A stretch of 64,000 bases of DNA, from positions 1,180,501 through 1,244,500 of the forward strand of contig JAJFZO010000747.1 of assembly GCA_021397835.1 (NCBI GenBank), given 5' to 3'. Source of the DNA: Moringa oleifera (Eukaryota; Streptophyta; Magnoliopsida; Brassicales; Moringaceae). Below, in pieces: positions 28,201-41,782 of the stretch (positions within the stretch are counted from its first letter, which is position 1; each line of letters starts with the position of its first letter). The translations under genes were made by a program, and so were the position numbers. The notes beneath the pieces were generated by a model. It was not told the DNA's origin, did no database searches, and saw only the letters and a list, made by a program, of their open reading frames with translations.

Positions 28201-30047
28201 ACCTGATGTCCCTTTACAAGGACCTCCAGGACCCCCACCCCACCTGCAAGCAGCGGGGCAGCTGCCCACTCAATTTAGGCCTCATGAGCCTGGGCGTGTA
28301 TTCCATGTAGGAAAGCCTCTTATTACTCATGGTCCAGATGTTCCACCCAGTGGCACTCCTGCTGCAGCTCCTGCGTCAATGTCTGGTAGGGGTCCTAGCC
28401 AATATGGTCTTCCTCAACATGGCTTTGAACCTCAGTTAGTTTCTTCCCAATTACCTTCACTTGCTCCAACAATATCCTCTAGTGCACTTGATTCACATGG
28501 TGCAATGACGGCAAGAGCACCACCACATGGACCTGAATCCCAGCTTGGGCCTGTGACTAATCCTGCGGAAGGTGAAAGTTTTAGAAATCAGAGGTCTGGC
28601 TGCATGGATGGCGGAAAACCTGATTCTCTTCGTCCTGTGTCTATGGAACTGGGTCCACTTGGACAGCCTTCTGGTATGTATTCATCCGCATTTGGGTTGA
28701 AAGACGAAAGATTTAAGCCTTTGCCAGACAAATGTTCGGACCCTTTCCTGGTGGAGCCAGCTAGACATGTTATCGATCGAGGGGAGTTTGAGGGAAATGT
28801 CAAGCAATTTCCTAGGTCTTCCCATTTGGATGTTGAGCCTGTTCCAAAGTTTGGGCCTTATTTTTCCTCATCGAGGCCTCTTGATAGTAGTCCTCATGGT
28901 TTTAGCATGGATGTGCCACCAAGGGCACATGAAAAAGGGCTTCATGGGCTTAATTTTGATACTGGGTCAAAATTAGATCACATGGCTGGCTCTGTCCACT
29001 CAAGGTTCTTGCCTCCCTATAATGATTCTGGAGTGAGACCAGTTGTCCTTCGTGAAGATGATAAAGGCAGATCAGAAACTGCTCATTTTCATCCTGATTT
29101 TCTTGGGCCAGTCCCTGGATTCGGTCGACGGCATATGGATGCTTTAAATCCTAGAAGTCCAAATAGAGAATACTCTGGCATATCTTCTCATGGATTTGGG
29201 GGTCTCGAGGATATTGATGGTAGGGAACAACACCATTTTGGTTTCTCCAGCCATTTCCGCAGGGGAGAGTTTGAGGGTCCTGGTAATTTTCGCATGGGTG
29301 AGCATATGAGGACTGGTGGCTTGTTTGGTCCAGATGTTCTTCCCAGCCATGCACGGAGGGGTGAGCATTTGGGCCCTCGTGGAATGCCTGGTCATCCACG
29401 GTTGGGGGAGCCAGTTGGTTTTGGTGCTTTTCAAGGTCATGCACGAATGGGAGAAGCTGGTGGGCCTGGGAACATCCGTCATCCCCGACTTGGTGAACCT
29501 GGGTTTAGGAGCAGCTATTCCCTCCAAGGATATCCAAATGATGGAATCTATACAGTAAGTTTCAAAAATTTTCAGTGCATTGTGGTGAAGTATGCAATTT
29601 TTTATATTATATCAATGCGTAAACCGAAGTAAAACCATGTGGCTTTTGTCTTTTTGTCCTTCTCATGCGCCTTTTCTCTCTATGTAACTCAGGGCGATAC
29701 AGAGTCTTTTGAAAGCTCCAGAAAGAGGAAGCCAGTGAGCATGGGATGGTGTCGCATCTGTAATGTTGACTGTGAAACAGTGGAGGGTTTAGATGTGCAC
29801 TCCCAAACTAGAGAGCATCAAAAAAGGGCTATGGATATGGTTCTAATCATCAAGCAGAATGCAAAAAAACATAAACCGTGAGTTATATTGGGTGTCTGAA
29901 TATTTTCTTGTGAAATTATTTTTATTTATGGGTCATAACCTCCCTTAGTTTTTTGTTTTGTTATGTTTTTCTAGTGATTATGCCTCACTGGATGGTGCGA
30001 GTAAGCCAAGGAACGCTAACTTTGAGGGCCGTGGTAATAAGAATTAA
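25288..30047 (+). CDS. Large RING / TRAF-type zinc finger protein with Gln/Pro-rich prion-like middle and C2H2 C-terminus
   Basis: Five exons (25288-25494, 25594-25809, 25904-29554, 29693-29877, 29975-30047) join to 1443 residues. The N-terminus carries a RING-like module, C20-x2-C23-x13-C37-x-H39-x2-C42-x2-C45-x10-C56-x2-D59; Asp as the last ligand is also seen in TRAF-type RINGs. A Cys/His-rich TRAF-type zinc finger follows (about 88-141). One 3.65-kb exon encodes residues 142-1358: Gln/Pro/Tyr-rich low complexity to about 670, then an acidic/Lys region, then Gly/Pro/His-rich sequence ending in GE-containing repeats. The C-terminus has a matrin/U1-like C2H2 finger (WCRICNVDC ... H-x5-H) near 1378-1401. 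Structure suggests an E3-ligase-like nuclear or RNA-associated protein; this is inference, and the exact family was not recognised. A read-through frame covering intron 2 is not the real start. Confidence 0.88.
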
Positions 30048-30772
30048 GTCATCTTGTGCTGCAGTGTGGTTCGTGGTGTTTGCTGAGATGGTCTAACTTG
30101 TTCCTTTGGTATTTTTGCTTTTAGCAACATAGGTGATTCCCCCTACCATGCCTCTTTCCTGATTCCAGGGTGGTTTATGCCAGTCTTGCCATTTCAGGTT
30201 GCTGCTTTGTTAATGGAGATGGTTTATGGAACCAGAGTTCAGTGGCAGTTAAGTTTGTTGGTTATTTTAAAATCTATATATTAGAACTTGGTTAGCTTTA
30301 TGTTGTCATCATCATACTCTAGCTGAAAGATTTTTTTTTTCTATCAGTTTGTTGTGCATGTTGTGCTTAATCATTGTCATTGTGGCCATCATAAAAGATA
30401 TCTATGGTTCCTTTTAAATGCTGAATATCTGAAATTAGTCTGGTTGCTTTTATCATGGTTTATGGTATTAAATAATGTTTATGTATCCAATAATTTCAAT
30501 TTGGCCGATATTCTTATTGGCCTAAAGGGGAAGAAAGAAGACATTTGTACAATGTGCAAGGGGTGTAACTTACCTTTATAACATAACAAGTTTCTGGTGA
30601 CTGTGATTTATCTTCCGTGCTGAACTAGTGGAGTGGATGAGCCATAGAAGTTTGTTATCTAATGAATAGAATGTTTAAACTGCTTTTCCAAATAAAAAGA
30701 AAAGGAGGAAAGAACGAAGCTTAATTTGTGTTTGAACTCTGTAATGTAAATTTGTCACTTTTATATATCCTA

Positions 30773-31128
30773 GTAAATGGACTTCTTGTTACATTTAGAC
30801 TACAATCTTAGCCTTTTTTGCTTCTGTTCCAAGAGAGGTCACTAGGCCTACATCCTTATCAGAACAAATAAAGCTGGGCCTACATTTTGGTTTTATCTTT
30901 GCCCTTCTAGTATTTTTGAATAACTGTAAAACTGGAAACTAATGGATAAAGTAAATGGACTTCTTGTTACATTTAGACTACAATCTTAGCCCTTTTTGCT
31001 TCTGTTCCAAGTGAGGTCACTAGGCCTACATCCTTATCAGAACAAATAAAGCTGGGCCTACATTTTGGTTTTATCTTTGCCCTTCTAGTATTTTTGAATG
31101 ACTGTAAAACTGGAAAGTAATGGATAAG
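30773..31128 (+). repeat. Tandem duplication of a 178-base unit, nearly identical copies
   Basis: The block starting gtaaatggacttcttgttac at 30773 repeats from 30951. I counted only about four substitutions by eye (for example agagagg/agtgagg and aataact/aatgact). The high identity indicates a recent event. It lies about 0.7 kb beyond the stop codon of the RING/Q-rich gene. Confidence 0.92.
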
Positions 31129-32813
31129 GTAGATAATCTGAAATCATAGTTCCTTCAAATAATTTAAATGGAGAGGTGGAGGTGTGACACATAGGAGAGA
31201 TAACATGTATGTATTAATGTGGATTGTCTGGGAGCCATCTTCACTAGGTCTTTTGATTTTGAATTTTGCTGCTTAATTTTATTTTTTTAATTATTAAATT
31301 GATGTTTTGACCTTTCCCGATCTTTACTTCTTGATAAAGTGTTTCTATTTAATTTATGCTGTTTGTCCGATGAAATTTTATGTTCACTCATGCAAGAGTT
31401 CTGTAGAACAAGTTATAGTCAAACAGATAAGGAGCCTAATCATCTGATTCTTGAACATCTAGAATCTTAGATAGTCTCCTCAAACTATGCTTTTATGGGT
31501 GGATAAAAAAGAATCATGATTTGTTGTGTGTGCTACTGGAAGAATCTATCCCAAACTTATTGAAAGTCAAAGACGAGAAAACTATAAGTAGAGAGTTGGT
31601 TTTACTGTACAGGGCTTCATCATGCTACTTCTGAACTGAAGACTGTATTCTTATGCGTGGCTTTTATCATAATATTTGCTGGGGATAAGTATTAGCTGTA
31701 AGTTGCAATCCGAAAAAATTTAGGATGATGCATTATAAACAGGTAAGTGATATACCTTTCTGCATTGGGTAGATCTGCCAAACAGAGGATTGTGTTTGCC
31801 ATTCATACAACTGTGAATAGTCTTGTCTGGTGACCTGGAGAAAATATTAGCGTTAGTGACGGTTGAGTGATTTATCATGGCTACAATACTGAAACAATAA
31901 TTTTATATTAAAAAAGCCAACATTAAAACTTTTCCTTCTTTTTTTTCTTGCTAATCATCTCTTAATTAAGTTTCAAGCTTAATGCATAATACATCAACCA
32001 TTTGTTTAAGCCTGTTAGATTTGATTTTTGTTTCTGGTGAAATTTCTTCTTTATAATAGATATCTCAACTTGAACTATCCCTCCCTCTTTTCGGTGAAGC
32101 AGACAACATAACGCATGAAAGTTCAGTTGGAAGGTTTACCCATTCGTCCTTTTTGGATGTGGTAAGACTGTGGTTAGTGCACAGAGGTTGATATTAGATT
32201 CTTTTCTTTTTTTTTTCCCTTTTCTGCTTACTGTTAATTTTTCTGGAAGTGATTACATTTTGGGGGGATTGTGTGTGTTGTGGTGTCAACAAGAAATTGT
32301 CTTCCTCTTTCTTTCTATATGTACGTATATGTTGGGGTGTGTGTTCATATCTGTGTATTTATTCGTACATAATAGATAAATGTGCTAGCATATTTTTGAA
32401 GTTATGGTTAATATACAGTTGTTATCGCTTAATAGCAGTTAGGAACATAGGAAACTTTGTAGGCAGTGGAAACTTAAATGTTCGTTTCCTTTCGGTTTCG
32501 GATTAAGTGGATACCTCTATAAAATAGCCATCCAGACATTCTACTTGTTCTTACACAAGCGATTGGACTTTTATGTCTGACACCTCAAGCTATATTAGCT
32601 GTGATAGTAGGGCTGATCAGAATCTAGATATGGTAGCAATGTTGAAGAAAAGGCGTTTTGACCTCCTGGATGCCTGAACTCATCTTTTTCTGCTGGATTG
32701 CTTTTTGTTGGAAGGTTCAGCAGGATAGATAATTTGAGCTGGGGTTACATTGGGAGGATTGATTTGCCATTTCGATATAATGTAATGGCAGGTCACATCA
32801 ATGTGATTTGGGT

Positions 32814-32838
32814 TCTCTCTCTCTCTCTCTCTCTCTCT
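32814..32838 (+). repeat. (CT)n microsatellite
   Basis: About 25 bases of uninterrupted CT dinucleotides in non-coding DNA. Confidence 0.95.
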
Positions 32839-35415
32839 TGCTGTGTTGCAGGGTGGTTGGGGTTGGGGGGAGGGGCTTAAAAAAATTTGATATTTTAGAT
32901 CTCTACTCCATACTGACCTGAGATCTCTGGTCTTGCATGCTAGGTGAAAATAAGTAGGTTTGCCAAATAGATCTACGTTTGCTTTCGTATTTCCTGCTAA
33001 CTTTTACCTTTGGCGGTGTAAATCTATAACGATGTTAAATTAGCTTTTAGCAGTGTAAATCTGTAAAGAGTAGATGCAGTGAACAATATCATGACCGAAT
33101 CATTATTTATAACAGGTGAGACTCAGAAATTTGATTTAACTTTGATATCTGCTCAAGTTTAAAGTGTAGGATTTTTGTACAGCATTATATCCTTATATTT
33201 CAGTGTCCGTTATAATTACATCTCAAAATTCCAAAGTGAGGCAAATTATACCCTGTATCATATGAGATCTTTTATCAATTTGTTCATAAAATTCTGATGA
33301 CAATTTTCTTCATGCAATACTTAATTTTTAGTGTGAATCTGAAAAGTCAGACTAATATTAATTTTCAGTGAATTTAAATTCCAATTTAATTTATATTGTA
33401 GAAGAAAAAATCACATAAAAATATGAATTAATATCCAATATAGCAAACATTTGCAGCAAAAGTTTGCTAATTTTTGAACTTATTCTTATATTATTCTACA
33501 TGTGTGGGAACTTGCATTGGAACTTAAAGGTTAAATTAATAGAAAACTTTAATATTAGGTCTAATTTGTGTCAATTAAAAATTTGTGGTAACTTGGAGAT
33601 TGATTGATGGATAAAGTGAGCCCCACTTTGATAATCGATAAGGAATTTGAAGCTAAGTTTGAGAAGTTTTGCATATTCAAATTTGAGGTGACCTAAAGTT
33701 AAACCGTAAGTCTATGTCGAGGTTTAGATTTAAGCAATGCGACATTCTAATTAGGTTGTCCAATTTTGGTGCTATCCTTATGCAATGCAGTTTCTTCTTA
33801 TCATAGGTTTGATCTCATACTAAAATTTGATTGTGTGGATTAAGACAGTAGGAATGAACTGTCACTCAGTTCGTTAGTGACTGCATCGAGCTAATGTCCT
33901 GAAAAATTATGGTATAAGCTTAATGATTTCATAGTTTATGATGTGGTGGAATTAGAAACTCAACTTACTCTTTAAAGAAGTGGAGTCTTATTCACTGCCG
34001 GTTGTCCCATAAAAATGCCCCAAAAGAAGCTTACCATAAAATTTATGCAGGTGCTGCTTGCCTCATGTCTAGTGTGTGGGATAATCACTTAATTAGGAGT
34101 TGACTGCAGTAGCAGTCATTATACTGTTTCATGATGAAAACTTGTAGGCAATTGAATCTTGTTTGGCTCTGGTTCTGATTTTGTTTGAGTTTTGCATCCC
34201 TTTGAGAACCTCTTGATGCTTGTTAGACTTCTCTAGCTTTAAATCAAGTTTTGAGGCTGCATTTCAATGTTGGATGGCTAGTTTGGACTGCGAAGCCTGC
34301 TTCTGCATTGTGTATTTACCAGGTTTGTGTTTTTTCCTTGAGCATCTCTTGTAGGCTTGAGTGGGCTTTCCTTTCTGTGGATCTACTTCTAACTATGTGG
34401 ACATAAAATCAAGTCTTTCACCTTGTTTAGGCTGTTCGTTAAATTTAGGATTTGCAAGCCTGGATATAGCACATTGATTCTAAAACGATGTTGTTGCTAC
34501 ATTAAGTTGTTCTATAGATGTTAGATTAAGGGCATTTTGATGCATGCACTGGTGTTTGAATTAGTGAGAGGCCTTAGCATCAAAATAAACCATCCCCGTC
34601 ATAAAACTTTGATACGGAGCAACACGTAGGAAACACAGCAGAAAGATGACAGCAGCAAAGTTTGTTTAGGGAGCTTAGTATTATCTTTTATTTTCTTTTT
34701 CTTTTAATAAGATTAGCAAGCATAATATACTATACAGAACAACTCTGCCTGAGGTCCTGAGCTTGAGGCAAGACTGTATAAAAACCAACCAGTTTTCTCG
34801 TCATTTTTTTCCCCTCTATTTATTGGATTAATTTGACCAACCGTGTTAATAGAAGACATCTGCAGAACTTGGGTGTAGCCACTTACGGGTCAAGTATGAA
34901 ATTCATCAAATAATAGGAATTCAAGGACCTCTGGTTTGCACATAAAAGGAATTGCCTGGACCTTTATTATTTAGGCATTATATATTGAGGACCTTAATTT
35001 GTACTTTTCTTGTGTAATCCTGTTTGAGAGAGTTCAACTGGGTACCAAGCTCTCAGTCAAATGAATACTAGGATTTTTGACATGGGTAGAAGCTGAGGAG
35101 TGAGCTTAATGTATCATTGCATAGAAATTTTTTTCCTTTTTCTTTTCCTTAGATTTTTATATTAAAATTTTGAGTGCTAACAGCTTTTTCAAGTGCTTGT
35201 TTGCCTGTGTGCAAGGTTATAAACATGAGGCTTCTTCTCAGTATTCATCCTCTTTGCAGAAACTGATGGTTTTAATGAAACTTAGGTTGTTTTTAGTATC
35301 TATTAGTGGCAGTCTCCTTGCCTGGGAATATCTTGGAACAGTTTAAAACACTGGCTTTTGTGAGTCAATTGTATTCAAAATCAATTGTACTGATGCTTTT
35401 GAGTTCCCTTGTATA

Positions 35416-35442
35416 TCTCTCTCTCTCTCTCTCTCTCTCTCT
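35416..35442 (+). repeat. (CT)n microsatellite
   Basis: About 26 bases of uninterrupted CT dinucleotides in the gap upstream of beta-tubulin. Confidence 0.95.
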
Positions 35443-36540
35443 GTGAAAGGAAGATAACATACATGATTTTGATATTTGTTTATTTCTTGGTTTCCATAGC
35501 CATCCTTGCTCTCTCTTTTGTACACCCTGAAGTTTCCCGTCCTTTGCCTGTTTCCCTGAGAATTATGCTAGTTCAGTAGCACTGCCTTTGTCCTGTTCAT
35601 AGCTAAGGCATTAAATATGTGGCTTTTCTGTTGGATAATAACAGATCTTCAATCTAATCTCTAGTTCTAAACTGGGTTTTAATAAATCTCTGTTATTTTG
35701 AGTAAAATAATAGTGAATTTGGTCCTTGTGGTTTGAATAATTGGATTAGTTATTGTACCTTTCCGGGCACACCGGATGCCACAAGCAGTGTATCTCTGTA
35801 TTTTTTTTTTGAAAAAAGGAGGAACACCGCATTGCTATGTTTTCTGACGGAATCTTCAAACATTTTGATGCGATTTTAGTTTTTGCAAGCTAGTGTTGAT
35901 ACAGAATTTAAATTTTTTTAAGGTCTTTGGAGTTTTTTGGTCAATAATTTCAGAATTTGGGGAAGATGATTTTTTATTCTTTAATCAGATTCTCTAATCT
36001 AGAAATTTGTATTATCAAAAACATTGTACATAGGAAACCTGACATGCTGACTAGTTTAGATTGGGGGTGGAACTTATTTATTCTATATATTTTAATAATA
36101 AAAAATATTATAATAATTTGAATTAAAGTTTAATTTAATTATTTTTGATCAATTTATTAAAATTTGAGATAAAAGAGTGTTCTGAAATTGATTTTAAATA
36201 ATAAAAACTATATTTTTTATTTTTAGAAAATTGAGAAAAGAAAGTGGGACAAGGTGACCTTGTATGTGTATATGCTGGTGTGGCCAGCGAGGCATGGGCT
36301 CCTAAATGAACTGCCCCATGAAACGTCCGCATTGCGTGGTCAGTTGCATCCAGCTGTGATTCTGTGTACTCGCAGAGATTTTGAAATTCAAATTTCTACA
36401 CGAACTCCTATTTTAGAAAAACTGTGGTTTTCCAGCCGTTGTTACCTTGATGACCTTTTTGACCGTTTATTTTAAAATATTCCTCGTCCATTTTCATGAA
36501 TAAATCAATAAATATACAATTAGCCGTTAAACCCTCTTCT

Positions 36541-36660
36541 CTTTATAAGCCACCCCCTCTCTCCCCTTTCCCCCGTCCTCCTTTCCATCCCTCCCTCTCT
36601 CTCTGCAGCTCCCTCTCTTCATTTCCACTACCTTCCTCTCTCTCTCTCTCTTTTTGTTGA
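36541..36660 (+). promoter_or_regulatory. Beta-tubulin core promoter and pyrimidine-rich leader
   Basis: A TTTATAAG TATA-like element (about 36542-36549) is followed by roughly 110 bases that are almost entirely C and T, ending in a (CT)n run just before the ATG at 36684. CT-rich leaders are common in highly expressed plant genes. Transcription likely starts about 36570. Confidence 0.6.
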
Positions 36661-36683
36661 AGACGTGAGGAAAAACCAGCAGG

Positions 36684-38737
<2,054 letters not shown>

Positions 38738-38739
38738 GG

Positions 38740-39690
38740 GAAATTCTTGTTAACCTCAACTCCCAGTTGCTGGTTCCTTTAGCCATGTAAAAGAATTCAA
38801 CTTTTCTCCATAAGAGAGGGAAGCCAAGTGAAAACAATTTCTTTATCTTGTCAGAAACCTACTCTGCATCATGAATTAATTTTCAAATTTCAATGTAATT
38901 TAATGGTAGCAATTCTTCTCAGTTTTCCATTTTCAATTGGGTGTCTTGTCGTACTATTTTTCTCAATCTCAGTTCTTCATTTTCAGTTGGGTGTCTTCTC
39001 TTACTATTTTTCTCAATCCAATCTCGAAGAAAGGTTTGCATGTATGTTTTGGAAACTGAATCGGTTATTGATTTCTAATTCTAAGACAGGAAGAATAGGT
39101 CATGGATTCATCTGTTTTTATTGATTATAGAGATCAAAATTCTGTTTTTCTTTTTGGTTTTTTTTAGAAAATATTTATTTTTAATTTTTTAAAAGTAAAA
39201 AATTAAAAATATTGTTAAAATTTTTTATGATAGTAATTATTTGAATTTTTTTTAATATCTATAAAAAAATTGAATTACTCGTCTAAAATAATAAAAAAAT
39301 TTATATCTAAAATTAATTAAAAAATTACATTACAATTTATGAAATTTGTTTGACACAGTGAATATATATTTTTGGATGGGAAGCTTTTACAATAATTGAA
39401 GCAACTTAATCATTAATTTTTAATATTATAATTTTTTTTAACAGAAAGCATACATGATTTTTAACGAAAACGGCATCGTTGAGTGTTTAGTGGCAAATTT
39501 GTAGACGTGTGCATAGTTCTGGGGGCCAATTTAAAAATATGTAGAAGTTCAGTGGACCATTTTTCAATAAATCTAAACTTCATATTCTTCTTCCCCTTTG
39601 TAGTCGCCAGTGGAGAGTCGGAAGAAAGGAAGTAGAAAGGAAGAAACGCAAGCCTTTTGAACGGAGTAGAGATAAGGGGTGAAAGGGAAA
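38740..39690. other. Beta-tubulin 3' region and promoter of the mS34-like gene
   Basis: The first about 380 bases are tubulin 3' untranslated/terminator sequence containing a 50-base tandem repeat. From about 39140 to 39450 the DNA is A/T-rich. No coding sequence was found. Confidence 0.6.
38920..39019 (+). repeat. Tandem repeat, 50-base unit, two copies, in the beta-tubulin 3' region
   Basis: Copy 1 (38920-38969) and copy 2 (38970-39019) share the words cattttca(a/g)ttgggtgtct and actatttttctcaatc. A handful of substitutions separate them. They lie within about 200-300 bases of the stop codon and so probably in the mRNA. Confidence 0.85.
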
Positions 39691-39697
39691 AGCGGGA

Positions 39698-41782
39698 ATG
39701 GCGACAAGTCTAGCAAATAGAGTGGCTGCGCCGAACCAAACCCTGAATCTCTTGAGATTGTCATTCAACTTCATAAGGAATCTGTCCACTTCTGCGCCTT
39801 CTAATCAGAACCCTAGTGCCTCGTCATCGGCTTCGAAGAAACCCAAGCGGAAAAAGAAGAAGAACCTTTTCGAGGTGGCTCAGTTCTTGCCCAACTGGGG
39901 AATCGGTTACCACATGGCCAAAACTCACTGGACCGGAGTTTCCTATCAAATCACTAAGATAAACCTCTATAAGGTCTCTCTCTCTGCGTCTGTCTGTCTC
40001 TATCTGTTTTACCCTTTTTGTAGTGGTGTTTGACCATTTGGGTCATGTTTGGTTTGGTTTCTGAGAAAATGCTGGCAAAGGAAATAACTTCAGCATTTGG
40101 GTTGTTCTTTTTCTGCTTATTTTTAAAAGATGTAGGAGCTAATCTAACTCAAATTACTAGAATGCTGTATTAAGCTGTAAGTGAATGGCTATTGGTTGTC
40201 TGCGGTTTTCTAAATTACTTGTCAAAGAAACTGAAGTTTAGATGGTTTTTGTTATTATTATTAATGTTGCTTCAATGCTTTGTTTCTTTACCATTTATGG
40301 GGCTTAGAGTTTATGCTGTTATGAATTTTGTTGCAGGATGGTAAGCATGGAAAGGCATGGGGCATAGTGCACAAAGATGGTTAGTGTTGTTGCTTTACCA
40401 ATTTGTGGTTTTGGTGTCTGTTACTTGATGCTAGATTGACAATACTCTACTTGTCTGCTTGTTTGCTGGATATTGATAGTATTTTAATTTTAGTGATTGG
40501 CGTACTTGTGGTTTTCATTTTTGTTCTTCAAGGATCACAATCATGGAGTTCTATATGGCTTGGTTATATCAATTAGCTCTGGTTGCAGCTGTTAAATCTT
40601 TTAGTTTGTGTGGGACTTTCAGCAACCATTGAGCATTTAACCTTCACTTTTATATCTGTTTACACACATTATCCCTATCATTTGTTGCGAGTTAAAAACA
40701 ATAATATAAACATCCACATCTTTACTCCCAATGGATGCAAGCAACTGGTGACTGTAGATCAATGATAAGTTGCCAAGTTCTAGAGCTGTTGCAGCAACAA
40801 GCAATGATGGGAGTCAGTGGGTTGAGAAAAGGAAAACTCTTTTAGGCAGCTCCAGTTTCTGTCCTCCAGGTTCTATGAAGATGGGGGGAATAAAATTATT
40901 TCCACCTCTCTCTTTGGCGACAAGATTATTATCGAAACTTAGCGCAAGCTGAAAGTGCTTGTAACTGTCAGATCCACTTGCTTATTTGAAGGATAATTTG
41001 CATATATATAGATGTGATTGAAGTTTGAAAACTTATTTTGCTGTCTTCTTTATGAAAGAAGATAAAGATAAACCTAACGTTAGCAACATTTCAGGGATTG
41101 ATTCCTTTTTTTTTTTTTTGTGGGGGGGGGGGGGGGGGTAAAGGGGTGGGCATTGTGTATACCATAGATATGCTGTGTAAAAACCACTGGTTTGATCATC
41201 ATGCATTAGGTCGTCCACAGTTGGTTAACATCAACAGTGTTCATTCTAACAAGTTATTGCTAGCTACTTTTGGTTTGTTAGCATGTGTCATCACTGTCAT
41301 CACAAGTTACTGCTCCATGCCACTTCTGATTCTGGTTTCTTTTCTCTCTGTTATCTATATGCTGTTTGATAGGAATTAATTACTTAAAATAAAAAATTTG
41401 AAAGATATGCCACTTTCTGGAAATGATTCCACTTAATGGCTCCAAAGGGGGAAATATTGGTTTCACTAATAACTAGGTTCCAATGACAGCTAAATGGGCG
41501 AAATATACACGTGAATTTTCTAGCTATGGTTGACATAACAAGAGCTGCTTGGATTTATGTTACTCTTTTTGTCTCATTAGATTCTGCATTTGCATCATGA
41601 GCACAGAACTCATGTTACTGGTATTTCCTGCAGGGTTACCAGCTCAAGATGCTCCCAAGAAAATAAGTGGAGTTCACAAGCGCTGTTGGAAGTATATCCG
41701 AAGCTTGTCAAAACCAGCAGAAACCACACCCAACTTACTCAAACCAACTGAAAATGCCCAAGCTGATGTCCAGGCAGCTTGA
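39698..41782 (+). CDS. Probable mitochondrial small-subunit ribosomal protein mS34-like
   Basis: Three exons (39698-39973, 40337-40379, 41634-41782) join to 155 residues. The N-terminus (MATSLANRVAAPNQTLNLLR, then LSFNFIRNLSTSAPS) is rich in Arg, Ser and hydrophobics without acids, a typical mitochondrial presequence. A basic stretch KKPKRKKKKN leads into the conserved core QFLPNWGIGYHMAKTHW, then NLYKDGKHGKAWGIVHKDG and PKKISGVHKRCWKYI. I associate this core with plant proteins annotated as 28S/mitochondrial ribosomal protein S34; the identification is from memory. The second intron (40380-41633) contains a T14-GT-G17 tract. The 43-base middle exon is very short. Confidence 0.78.
41106..41138 (+). 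repeat. Poly(T)-poly(G) homopolymer tract in an intron
   Basis: Fourteen T, then GT, then about seventeen G in a row, followed by gtaaagggg. This lies inside intron 2 of the mS34-like gene. Length in the assembly may be unreliable. Confidence 0.9.

Larger units (their letters stand above)
30050..36530. other. 6.5-kb region with no recognisable gene
   Basis: Follows the 3' end of the RING/Q-rich gene. Base composition is less AT-rich than the other gaps, more like introns or untranslated regions, yet no frame longer than about 85 codons looks coding. It contains a 178-base tandem duplication (30773-31128) and two (CT)n microsatellites (32814-32838, 35416-35442). A long non-coding transcript, an extended 3' untranslated region or old transposon debris are all possible. 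Confidence 0.55.

Noticed and set aside
25868..29632. 1254-residue single reading frame as a separate gene
   Set aside because: Its first Met lies inside an intron, and the frame runs past a good donor at 29555. The spliced model joins it to the RING/TRAF exons before and the C2H2 exon after.
40770..40952. 60-residue frame within the mS34-like intron
   Set aside because: Short, no homology recognised, flanked by unremarkable intron sequence.
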